Of a stretch of DNA of 64,000 nucleotides, positions 33,661-43,727 are shown one piece after another. Every line of letters begins with the position of its first letter. Position 1 is the stretch's first letter. The DNA comes from Mesotaenium endlicherianum (Eukaryota > Streptophyta > Zygnematophyceae > Zygnematales > Mesotaeniaceae): the NCBI GenBank assembly GCA_009602735.1, contig WELA01009032.1, positions 382,107 to 446,106 of the forward strand, in the 5' to 3' direction. The notes beneath the pieces were generated by a model. It was not told the DNA's origin and did no database searches. It was given only the letters and a program-made list of their open reading frames with translations. A program made the translations under genes and the position numbers.

Positions 33661-34446
33661 GCTGCGCACAACCAGGGCTTAAATCCTGGCTGTATGCAAA
33701 ACCTTCACTATGAAACCGGTTACTAGTAGATCGTCGATCTCCATAACAAAATTAAGAGGCGGAGTAGTACCCAATCTCCGTTGTTTTTTGGAGCGGAAAA
33801 ATGGTATAGGTAGAGCACGTCAATGGACCCCCCCGGTCATGCCCCTCCTTGTCGAGTCCCTTTGGTGTGTAGTAGTAGCACATCAGGGTGGAGGGTCAAG
33901 GACAGGTGTAGTGGATAGTCGGGCTAGGGTGGTAGGTGAGGATGGTCTAGTCTGTGGGCAATAGTGGTGAACACTGGGACCCATGATCTGCTTACAAGGA
34001 TCTGCTGTTGAGTAGCTGGGAGGCTCCCTCCAGATCACGCGCATACCTTTTCCTCTCCACATGTGGTGTTGCCGCCCCCACATGTGGAGGTCAACCCTCA
34101 GGTTTGCTTGCCTGAAGGGTCAGCGCGGGTACCCTGTAAGATCCCCTACCGTCCATAGCTAGCCCGCCATGTATTATAGGCTATCACGACGGGTATGCCC
34201 TCGCGATTGCTAGGGGATAGGGAGGGTAAGGGATGAGAGGGGGGTCATGTCACATGGAGTTGGGTCGTACACGTTGGATCGACCTCAGATTGAGTTCATT
34301 TGCATTTTTAGTATATTCGGATTTGTGCGAGTGGTGACACGATGACGTGTCAATTGTTGTAGGTAGGATTTCACTTTCGTTCAATTAGCGTTTGGGCATA
34401 GAACGTGAGGGCATGCAACTTAGGCCGCGAGCTTACACCATTATGG
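33661..34446. other. Intergenic stretch, nothing recognised
   Basis: No ORF of coding character, LTR end or tRNA fold is evident. There are short G/C runs (for example a C-run near 33820) but no repeat shared with the rest of the window. Confidence 0.4.
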
Positions 34447-35607
34447 TGTTAGGTTTGTATGTTCATTTTGATGATTAATGCTATGTATTTTGTCGCAAAC
34501 ACGTGAACACCTTCATTTGGCCATAACAACGCTAATCACTATTAGGACCTCTCGTGTTACCATTCGCTCTCCAGGTACGTCGGGCATCCTGCCGTCCTAG
34601 CTTGTTTACATACAAAGCTAACACGTTCTTCTATGGGTTAGTAGCTAGGGGCGGGTGGAGCCACCCGTGGGGGCCGAATTCGCTAGGAGACTTCACAAGG
34701 TAAGTACTCTCGTGTAAGGAGCTTGCTAGCGCTAGTTGTAAGCGTCGGTAGCTCCAAAGTTACACTTTGTAACATAAGTGTTGTCTGCTTGTGCTAGGGC
34801 CGGCCTCCTACTTGGGCCGGTTGTGAGTACATTGTTAGCATCCGATGTTGTGCTGTTTTGTTTTGCTTGTTATGCTTGAGTGCAACCTTGTGTGATATCA
34901 TGAGGACTCGGCCTCTTACTTGGGCCGGGTGCACACTTGCCCGCTAGCTTGCTTGTGATGTTTGTTGCTTTCTTCGCTTGCTCGCTATGTTATTGTGCTC
35001 CTTTGTGTGCACTCTCTGGGATCCGGCTCCTTCCTTGGACCGGTTACAAGTCTTTTGTTAAGATCCAGCTTCCTTGTTTGTTTCCTATTTTGCTTGGTTA
35101 TTGTGTTGCTTGTTGAAGTTGATCATTGTATTGTTCTCTTACTTGCGTGACTCCACTAAGACCGGGTCCCTTACTATGACCGATGGTGAGCCTTCTTCTA
35201 GAATTTGGCTTTTTGTGCTTGCCGGATCTAGCTAGTAGCGTGTTAGTTTGCGCGTGTGTTTGTATATAGGCAAGTGTATGTGTGTGTGTGTGTTAGGACG
35301 TGCTATTTCGTGGTAGATTGTGTTGGGTTGTGTGTGTGTGTGTGTTGGGTTGTAGGTTTTGCGCTGTGTTGCAGGTAGCTGGCGTCTTCAGTTGAAGCTC
35401 CTGCTGCCGGTCCCACACAAGCGAAGGATTCATCGTGCGCCCTAGACATTACAGCGACAATTGTTCAGCAACCTGTTTCTGCTAGATAGTTTCAGAGCTG
35501 TGGATCCCGGCATTTTGCCTTTGTGCAGGATTGCATGCAGCACACGCCGGGACGTACACAGAGCGGTCTCCCCTACAAGCCCGAGTTTCTACTCGATTCT
35601 CCCATTC
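34447..35607 (+). repeat. Possible 5' LTR of element C, with a tandem motif array
   Basis: The segment starts TGTTAGG. If joined across A6 to 54002-54137, it ends TTTGAATCA directly before TTGGCGCCAAC, which looks like a primer site. That would be an LTR of about 1.3 kb. It holds four copies of a dyad-like motif (CCGGCCTCC..TTGGGCCGG) at 34797, 34906, 35018 and 35159, and TG microsatellites near 35278-35293 and 35329-35345. Both LTR edges are inferred; no second LTR is in the window. Confidence 0.4.
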
Positions 35608-36326
35608 ACTAATGAATCAGTATATTGGTAGATATAATATTCATATATATATATATATAATAATTAATTAAGTTCAGCCTGCTGAACTTTAGTCAATATG
35701 CAGTCTGCTGGACTTTATATACTTATCAGTTTAATGACTCAACCGAGAGGAGCAGGCTGAAGTCAACTTAGGTCAGCTTGCTGACACATTCTTTGACAGC
35801 CAGCTAACTTCCGTACTCGATAGCAGCAAATTGCCTAGATATGCATCTAAGTGTGATATGCTTGATGAATGGCCAGATGACATCCTTGGGATGGATGGCG
35901 ATTCGGGATGATGGGAGATGGAGGTGGATTTGGCTAACCGAGGTCCTACCAACGTAGTTAACACCCGAGTAGGCGGTGCCATCGCACTTGCCGTTGAACA
36001 GTAAACTCATTCCATGTACATATGCTAGACATTGCTCTCGAGTTTGGCAATTCGGAAACGAGGCCAACTGTCTTCTACTGCTTACTGAGAGATATCTACA
36101 TCCAAGGCGAGAAGCCATTGATACGAACTGTCTTCTAGCCTTGCTTATGTATGAGTTTACTAATTGCACTATTGATGCTAGTTTACTTGCATTTGACTTG
36201 TGAGTATTGTTCACTGCCAGTGTGTTGTCTTTTGCTATTTAATTAGAAATATATCATAAAGATTACTCGCTGATGTAAAGATCTTTATTAATTGTTAATC
36301 GCCTATTGGTAAGTCGATTCATTTCA
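35608..36326 (+). repeat. A6 5' LTR
   Basis: 719 bp, ending GATTCATTTCA before the primer site. The first two bases are changed. A TA microsatellite lies near 35643-35659. The conserved GGCTAACC..CCTACC..GTTAAC..GTAGG block is at about 35933-35975. Confidence 0.9.
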
Positions 36327-36327
36327 G

Positions 36328-36339
36328 TGGTATTGGAGC
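36328..36339 (+). other. Primer binding site of A6
   Basis: TGGTATTGGAGC, one base from the LTR end and one change from A3. Confidence 0.82.
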
Positions 36340-36360
36340 ACTTATCACAGTCTTCTTTGC

Positions 36361-37799
36361 ATGGTAAGGACAAGGTCTCAAACTAGCAACTCTCGAGACG
36401 TGGAGAAGCAGGATAACGAGAATGTCAAAAACCACGCTGAAAGCCATGTAGCGAGAATCCGTACCTATTCTGAAGCAGTGGCAGATACTGCAGCTAGAGA
36501 GGCTGCACGTGAGGCAGCAGCCGTTGCCGCAGTCGCAGCACAGCAGACTGAGGAGGAGAGATTTAGATTAGAAGCCGAACGATTAGCAAAAGCTGCTGAA
36601 GATGCAGAAAGGAGGAAGGGACAGCCAGCGGACGAGCGCATTATCGAAGAACGTATGGCAAAAAGGGCCAATGTTCTGAACCCACCTCCTACTGAACAAC
36701 TTCAAGTGCCTCTAGGTCAAATTCGTGACCGATTGAATGCGGCAGGAATTGCTGGTGCAGGAGCGTGAGGGAATGCTGAGAACACTACTTAGCGAGTGAA
36801 TGCCACTGCTGCTGCTGCATTTGCTGGGCTCCCACCTCAGAATGTAGATCTGGGAGCATTATTTGTGCAAATGCAATCGCAAATGGCGAGCATGTATCAG
36901 TCCCAATAGGAGGACAAAAGGATCATGATGGCTCTGCTGCGTGAGAGAGACCAACTGGGTTCTCATACCACTGGAGGTGGTGGCAGAGGGCCTAGTAAGC
37001 CTAGGCCAAAATCTCCCCAGGATCATGATCCTGAGGGAAACAAAAAGTATTACCTGATCAAGTTTCTCGCTGATGTTGAGCAGTGGCTGGAGAACTACCC
37101 ACAACTGCAAGATTACGAGAAGGTCAGGCACACTGGTGCGCTACTGAAAGGCATTGCAGCAGACTGGTGGCTGTGTTGGAAAGGAGAGCGTAAGGCTCAG
37201 CAGCTCGGTGACCCTACTTGGGTAGAGTTTGTCGAGAAGTTGCATGAGAAGTTTGATGTCATCAATCAGCAGGTGAAAGCTATCAATGCATTGAACTTAT
37301 GGACACCAAAGCAGACCACTTCAGTTGCTGAGTTTGCTCAGAACTTCCAGGAGAACATGATGAAGCAGCCAAATTTTCCAGAGCGGTAGAGGATAGCATA
37401 CTTGAGGTATGGCTTGAAATCCGAAGTCTCAGGTCATTTTGCTAAAAAGAAGTATGAGAAACTGGCTGACTTGATCCAGGACGCTGATGCCTGGGATCAA
37501 CAACAGTTCAATCACAAGCGCCTGAGTAATGCTTTGGTGTCTAAGATTGTCAAAAAGCCACACGATTCCTACAATGCAATTGAAGGAGACCAGGCTGAGG
37601 ACAATCAGGGTGAAGAGTATAAGTATGAGTATAATGCTATGCAATCTAGAGGGAGAGGTGGTTACTCTTAAGGTGGCTATAGAAGAGGTGGTGGTAGGAC
37701 TAAGCCGAGACCAGCGTCAGCAAAATCTATTCGCTATCATTGCCAGCAGTTGGGCCACAACAGAGAGCAGTGTCCTAGAAAGCACCTCCCAAAGGAAAC
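36361..37799 (+). pseudogene. Family A gag of A6
   Basis: The ATG at 36361 opens MVRTRSQTSNSRD; the codons after ATG are GTA AGG, which also look like a splice donor. The coiled-coil N-terminus is Ala/Glu-rich. An Arg codon becomes TGA near 36766, with further stops near 36790, 36907 and 37388. The capsid-like part has LENYPQLQDYEKVRH and AADWWLCWKGER. The zinc knuckle has RYHCQQLGHNREQC, with the first Cys lost as in A2. Just after it the sequence jumps to the region downstream of protease (near 37800), so the gag stop, frameshift site and protease are deleted. Confidence 0.88.
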
Positions 37800-38133
37800 G
37801 AAGATGCTTCGAGGAGGATGCAAATTGCTGAATGCAATGGAGTTCATCAAAAGCTGGAACCAGAAGGAAGACATAATGTTTTGTCTGCTGCTGAAACAGG
37901 TACCTCCTCAACGTGAACAAGTGGTTGAGAAAAAGGTGAGTCCTCCGGAACACCCTACTGCTGCAAAAATTGTTGCTCAGTATACTGATGTTTTTGATAT
38001 GCCTGCAGGACTGCCCCCTAAGAGGGAAGTAGATCATAGGATTGATTCATTACCTGGGAGTCAGCCACCTTGGCAACGCACCTATGGCTTGTCTTATGTG
38101 GAGAGCGAAGAGTTGAAAACACAGATTGCAAAA
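37800..38133 (+). pseudogene. Family A pol of A6, RT lead-in (protease deleted)
   Basis: It contains [30 protein letters not shown] and [13 protein letters not shown], the segment between protease and RT. The protease present in A1 and A3 is missing. The frame is fused to the gag zinc knuckle. Confidence 0.85.
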
Positions 38134-39488
38134 CTCACACATTTTGATGCAACTACTTGCCTCTACCATAAATCTCTGTATACTTAATTATATTATGTAA
38201 AATTAGTCTTAAGTGGTGGGCTAGGGTTTCGTGATCAGAATTAACTCGACAGGTCAAACCGACTTCTGACGTAGAAGCTAGATCAAATACTAAAATTAGT
38301 TTCAATGAGGAAGGTCATCGAAACTGAACGCGAAAGTCCTTCTTTCTTGCGAGACCTCTTCAGCCTTGGTTTCCGCTGCTTGCTCTCACGACGCTCTTTG
38401 AGGAACAAAAAAATTTCATACCTGCTGCTCACTTTGGTCGTCCGTGGGCTCATGAAAAATATTGGGAAGAAGTGTTGTTGGAGGGAGTGGTCAAGAAGCG
38501 AATTGAGGCCCGAAAGAGCCATGGCGTCGTATATCCGATGTTTTTCGTCTATGATAAGTCTAGACATAAATATACACAGGAGTTTGTTGAAGGTGCCATT
38601 AAGAAAGACTCTGGCACATGGCATGAAGTGTAGGGTGCAGCTCTGAAGACTTCTTGGATTCTGAAGACACAGAGGTAATTCCTCCTGCAGCAACTATGAT
38701 AGAGGAGGAGGAGGAGGAAGAGTATGAAAAGGTGTGGGATTGGAAGGTCCCTGCTCCCCCAAGGCATTCGAGACAAGATTTGATTTTCTTCGGCATTTCT
38801 TGTCCTCTTTGACTATTGCTTTTTCCCAGCAATTGGTTGTGGGGACAAATAACTATGCATCACGACATAGGATTGTGTGGAGGGGCTGGATTCCTCTGAC
38901 ATGCACAAAGATGGTTGTGGCAAGTGAGATCCTTGAAGCTGTTTGGGTCCGTAGGGATCATTTTGATGACCAATGATCAAGCTGATTATTTGTAATAATT
39001 TAATCATTTTCTATATATTTGAGATTAACAAGCCAAGGACACAAGCAAGTGATATGTTAAGTTTCAGGTCTATCTGATATGTGTGCGCTTCACAAAGTCA
39101 TGCTATGTGAAGCTGCCCATTAAAAAGCTTGTTTCATCATGCTTTTTTTGCGCATCATTGCCAAGAGCTCCATAAGGCAGATTACTTATCCAATGGGCTC
39201 CAAATTTTTCACATGTAGTAACTACCCATATACATAACCCTGGCAAAATTTCCATGCCTTAGAAACTAAGGTTTGTAGAGATATGAAGAGCCAAGTTTTG
39301 CGATTTTGGTGTCACTCCAAAAAAAAAATAACTAAAAAAAAAAAGATGTGCTCAACAAGATCGTGATGTAAGCTTTCCAAACCAGTGCTTTATTGTATGA
39401 TTGGACTACTATTGTGATCACAAAAAATTCAGGAGTAAAGTTAGTAGTTGCATCAAAAAGTGTGAGTTACCGTGGGCTATCTAGTGTT
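38134..39488. other. Foreign 1.35-kb segment replacing part of A6 RT
   Basis: Family A sequence stops at about 38133 and resumes at about 39489. About 206 nt of RT present in A3 (44733-44938) are missing, so this is replacement and not simple insertion. The segment has no family A or B LTR ends. It holds a coding fragment (38328-38812), about 500 nt of AT-rich non-coding sequence, then two A runs (39318-39343). That order resembles an mRNA 3' part with a tail, but no target duplication is seen. Confidence 0.6.
38328..38812 (+). pseudogene. Unrecognised coding fragment captured in A6
   Basis: A frame of 101 codons (38328-38633, stop TAG) carries PWAHEKYWEEVLLEGVVKKR and YPMFFVYDKSRHKYTQEF. 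It has the balanced composition of a real globular protein. Shifted by one frame, 38630-38812 continues with DFLDSEDTEVIPPA, a run of seven Glu and VWDWKVPAPPRHSRQD, then TGA. No start ATG is seen. I do not recognise the family. It may be a piece of a cellular gene or of another mobile element. Confidence 0.45.
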
Positions 39489-41487
39489 AAGAGTGGTCAT
39501 CATCAAATCAGAATTGTTGAGGAAGATCAACACAAGACTGCCTTCAGCACACGTTATAGACAATATGAATTTAATGTGATGCCATTTGGATTGACTAATG
39601 CTCCTGCAACCTTCATGGGAGCTATAAGTGACATTTTCAGGCCTTACTTGGATAAGTTTGTGCAGGTCTTCTTGGATGATATTTTAATTTTCTGTAAAAA
39701 TGAAGCTGAGCATGCTGAGCACTTAAAGACAGTCATGGACACTTTGAGAAGGAGTCAATAAAAATGAGCAACTGTGATTTCTTTAAAGAAAGTATTGAAG
39801 TCTTGGGCCACGTTGTGAGTAAGGAAGGCATCAGTGTGGATCCTAAGAAAGTCCAGACCATAAGGAACTGGCCAATTCCACAGTCTTTCTCGGAAGTTAG
39901 ATCCTTCCTTGGGTTGGCTAACTATTACAGGAGATTCGTTGAAATTTATTCTACATAGGCCAGTAAACTGACTGACCTTACTAAGAAGGACATAGGGTAT
40001 GTGTGCGGGGAAGAGCAGCAGGCTGCCTTCTAGACCCAGTTGCTCTCTATTCTGCCCCAGTCTTAGCTGTGTATGACTCCCGCAAACCTGAGTAGGTGGT
40101 TACTGATGTTTTTTACTTTGCCATGGGTGCTACTTTGTTGCAGCCTGCTGACAAAATCACAAAGGAAGGTAAGGTAAAGCAGGAGTGGCACCCGGTGCTG
40201 TATGAGTTTATGAAATTCAACCCAGCTCAAATTAACTATTATGTGCATGATAAAGAGCTGCTTGCGAGCATTCATGTGCTCAAACAGTGGAGAGCATACT
40301 TACATGGTAAAGGTTTTAAGGTGATTACAGGTCATCTAGCTCTAACTCACTTTCAGAAGAAGTCCAAGCTGTCGAGGAGGGAGAATCGCTAGAGTCAGAT
40401 GCTGGAGCAGTTCCAAGTCCAGAACGACTACCAACCAGGGAAGTTGAATCCTGCTGATGCACCCTCTAGAAGCCCGACTTGCAAGAAAGGAACTTAAGTC
40501 AGCATGCTGTAGATAAAGTCTTTTGTGCACTCACTTCACTGAAGGTGAACAAGTCCTTCCTGGAACAACTTAGGAAAGCCTACCTTTCTGACCCAACATT
40601 TGAGCCCAGTCCCACTGATAGTGTGCGTCCTGCTACTGCACTCAGGTATAAGCTAAAGTGAGGGGTCTGGGTGACTGAACCACTTCAGGTAGATTGAAGC
40701 TGGTCATTTCTAATAACTTGGAAATAAGGTCCCTCTTACTGAGTCAAGCACATGACAGTTTATTGGGTGGACATTTGGGACAGGCCAGAATTGTTGGTAA
40801 ACAGGCAAAACATTATCATTGGGATGGGTTGCCTCGGGAGGTCTTGAAATATGTCAAGTCTTGTGACCAGTGTCAGAGAAATAAGTCTAGACACCCACCA
40901 CCCGGGGGCTACTACAACCACTGCCCATCCCAGCTGGACGCTGGGAAACAATATCCATGGACTGGGTGGTAACACTACCAAAAACTGCCAATGGGCATGA
41001 TTCTATGCTGGTAGTAGTAGATAAATTGACAAAAATTGACATATTTCGAGACACTTCTACAACTATGTAGTATGCCAACATGGGCTACCTTCCAATATCA
41101 TCTCAGACAGAGACCCAAAAATTACCTCTCAGTTCTGGGGAGCTTTAATAGGGTTAATGGGAGTCAAACAGCAGCTCAGCACAGCAAACCACCCTCAGAC
41201 TGATGGGCAGACTGAACGAACTAACTGAGTTCTGCAGGAGGTGCTCAGAGCATATAATAATCAAAAACAAGATAGTCAGGATGACCTGTTGTCTCAAATT
41301 CAATTTGCGGTCAATAGTGCGGTGCACGCGTCAACGGGAAAGACTCCCTTTGAACTCAATCTGGGTAGAATCCCTGTCTCCTTTAGATGTGCTAGGGGAG
41401 TCCTTAACTCATCCTGAGGACATTGGCAATCCGATGTCTCTCCAGCTAACTCTGGACTTTGCTGACACCCTGTCAGAACTCCAACAC
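39489..41487 (+). pseudogene. Family A pol of A6, RT to integrase
   Basis: The RT resumes at [27 protein letters not shown] is intact (about 39672-39695). RNase H is decayed with stops near 39956, 40032 and 40093 (MVTDVFYFAMGAT). The integrase zinc region has LLSQAHDSLLGGHLGQARIVG and CDQCQRNKSRH. Its core has MDWVVTLPKTANG, a deletion around 41035, ISDRDPKIT and QTERTN followed by a stop. A3 cuts the gene at 41487 (TSD AACAC); it resumes at 50423. Confidence 0.88.
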
Positions 41488-42199
41488 TGTAATGAATCAG
41501 TATATTAGTGGATATAATATTCATTTGAATATAATAGTTATTTAATTTCGGCCTGCTGAACCTTAGTTAATAGTCAGTCTGCTGGACTTTACATAATTAT
41601 GACTCAGCCGGAAGCAGCAGGCTGAAGTCCATATAAGTCAGCTTGCTGACCCATTCTTTGACAGCCAGCTGACTTTTGTACTCGGTAGCAGCGAACTGTC
41701 TTGATATGCACATAAGTACGATATGCTAGATGAATGGCCATATGACATCCCAATGATGGATGGCAATTCGGGATGATGGGAGATGGCGGTGGATTTGGTT
41801 AACCGAGGTCCTACCAACGTGGTTAACTCTCGGGTAGGCGGTGCCATCGCACTGACCGTTGAACAGTGAAACTCATTCCATGTACATATGCTAGGCATTG
41901 CTCTCGAGTTCGGCATTCGGAAACGAGGCCAACTCTCTTGTACAGCTTAGTGAGAGAGATCTGAATCCAAGGAGAGAAGCCATTGACACGCACTGTCTTC
42001 TAACCATGCTTATGTATGAGTTTACTGATTTGCATTATTGATGCTAGTTTACTCGCATTTGACTTACGAGTATTATTCACTGCTAGTATGTTGTCCTTCG
42101 CCGTTTAACCAATTAACGAAAATTACCATAAAGATTACTTGATGATATAAAGATCTTTATTAATTGTTAATCGCCTATTTGGTAAGTCGATTCATTTCA
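41488..42199 (+). repeat. A3 5' LTR
   Basis: 712 bp, TGTAATGAATCAG to GATTCATTTCA. It carries the conserved core at 41797-41838. Confidence 0.94.
41797..41838 (+). promoter_or_regulatory. Interleaved inverted repeats in family A LTR
   Basis: In order: GGTTAACC (41797-41804), CCTACC (41810-41815), GGTTAAC (41821-41827) and GGTAGG (41833-41838). The first pairs with the third and the second with the fourth, the order of an H-type pseudoknot. The block survives in every family A LTR here and in the divergent solo LTR. It could be an RNA fold or a set of MYB/GT-type protein sites. Confidence 0.55.
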
Positions 42200-42200
42200 G

Positions 42201-42212
42201 TGGTATCGGAGC
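42201..42212 (+). other. Primer binding site of A3
   Basis: TGGTATCGGAGC, one base from the LTR. It is identical to B1 of the other family. Confidence 0.87.
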
Positions 42213-42233
42213 AGTTATCACAGTCTTCTTTGT

Positions 42234-43710
42234 ATGGTAAGGACAGGTCTCAAACTAGCAACTCCCGAGACATGGAGAACCAGGATAACGAGAATGTCAA
42301 AAACCAGGCGGAAAGCCATGTAGCGGGAACCCGAACCTATTCTGAAGTAGTAGCAGATACTGCAGCTAGAGAGGCTGCAGATGAGGCAGCTGCTATTGCC
42401 GCAGTCGCAGCACAGCAAGCTCAGGAGGAGAGAGCCAGATTAGAAGCTGAACAAGTAGCAAGGGCCGCTGAAGATACAGGAAGGAGGGAAGGACAGCCAG
42501 CTGACGAGCGCACTGTTGAAGAACTTCTGGCATCAAGGGCCAATGTTCTGAACCCACCTCCTGCTGTACAACTCAATGTACCCCTAGGTCAAATACGTGA
42601 CCGGCTGAATGCGGCAGGAATTGCTGCTGCAGGAGCGAGAGGGATTGTTGAGGACACTACTCAGCGAGTAGATGCCAATGCTGCTGCTGCATTTGCTAAT
42701 CTACCACCCCAAAGTGTAGACTTGGGAGCATTGTTCGTTCAGATGCAGTCGCAAATGGCGACCATGTATCAGTCCCAGCAGGAGGACAAAAGAATCATAA
42801 TGTCCCTACTCCGGGACAGAGACCAACTGGGGTCTCACACCACTAGTGGTGGTGGCCGAGGGCCTAGTAAGCCCAAGCCGAAACCTCCCCAGGAATATGA
42901 TCCTGAGGGAAACAAAAATATTACCTGATCAAGATTCTCGCGGATGTTGAGCAGTGGCTGGAGAACTACCCAGAACTGCAAGATCACGAGAAGGTCAGGC
43001 ACACCGGTGCGCTACTGAAAGGCAGTGCCGCAGACTGGTGGCTTTACTGGAAGGAAGAGCGTAAGGCTCGGCAACTCGGTGACCCTACGTGGGTAGAGTT
43101 TGTCGAGAAGTTGCATGAGAAGTTTGATGTCATCAACCAGCAGGAGAAAGCTATCTATGCGATGATCTCCCTGACACTGAAGCAGACCACTTCAGTTGCT
43201 GAGTTTGCTCAAAAGTTCCAAGAGAACATGATGAAGCAGCCTGATTTGCCAGAACGGTATAGGATAGCATACTTCAGGTATGGCTTGAAATCCGAGGTCT
43301 CTGGTCATTTCGCTGAGAAGAAGTATGAGAAACTGGCTGACTTGATCCAGGATGCTGACGCCTGGGATCAGCAGCAGTTCAATCACAAGCGCCGGACGAA
43401 TGCTTTGGTGTCTAAGGTTGTCAAAAAGCCCCACGGTTCCTACAATGCAATTGAAGGAGACCAGGCTGAGGATAATCAGGGGGATGAATATGAGTATGAG
43501 TACAATGCTATTCAGTCTAGAGGTAGAGGTGGTCCCTCTCGAGGTGGCTATGGAAGGGGTGGTGGTAGGACTAAGCCGAGACCAGCCTCAGCAAAATCTA
43601 CTTGCTACCATTGTCAGCAGAAAGGCCACTACAGAGAACAGTGTCCGGTCAGGCACCTGCCTAAGGTCGAGAGAAAAGACCAGCCTTTAAAAGACAGCAA
43701 CAGTCAGTAA
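42234..43710 (+). pseudogene. Family A gag of A3 (two 1-nt deletions)
   Basis: The family start ATG GTA AGG is at 42234, but a one-base deletion nearby moves the frame. The next Met (42272) opens MENQDNENVKN. An Ala/Glu-rich coiled coil follows (about 42340-42480), then a Gly-rich linker and another one-base deletion near 42918. The capsid-like domain has LENYPELQDHEKVRH and AADWWLYWKEER. After an Arg/Gly tract the zinc knuckle CYHCQQKGHYREQC (43601-43642) is intact. Gag ends at TAA 43708-43710 in the frameshift hairpin. Gag would build the particle and bind element RNA. Confidence 0.9.
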
Positions 43711-43727
43711 TCCAGTCTACTGACTGT
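43686..43727 (+). promoter_or_regulatory. Candidate -1 frameshift signal of A3 gag-pol
   Basis: Gag codons CCT TTA AAA give the slippery heptamer T TTA AAA (43686-43692). A 7-nt spacer leads to a perfect 9-bp stem, ACAGTCAGT (43700-43708) and ACTGACTGT (43719-43727), with a 10-nt loop. The gag stop TAA overlaps the end of the first arm. Pol is open in the -1 frame. A1 keeps the stem but not the heptamer. Confidence 0.65.

Noticed and set aside
35278-35345. TG-rich tracts as a functional element
   Set aside because: Simple microsatellites of this size are common and nothing around them adds support.
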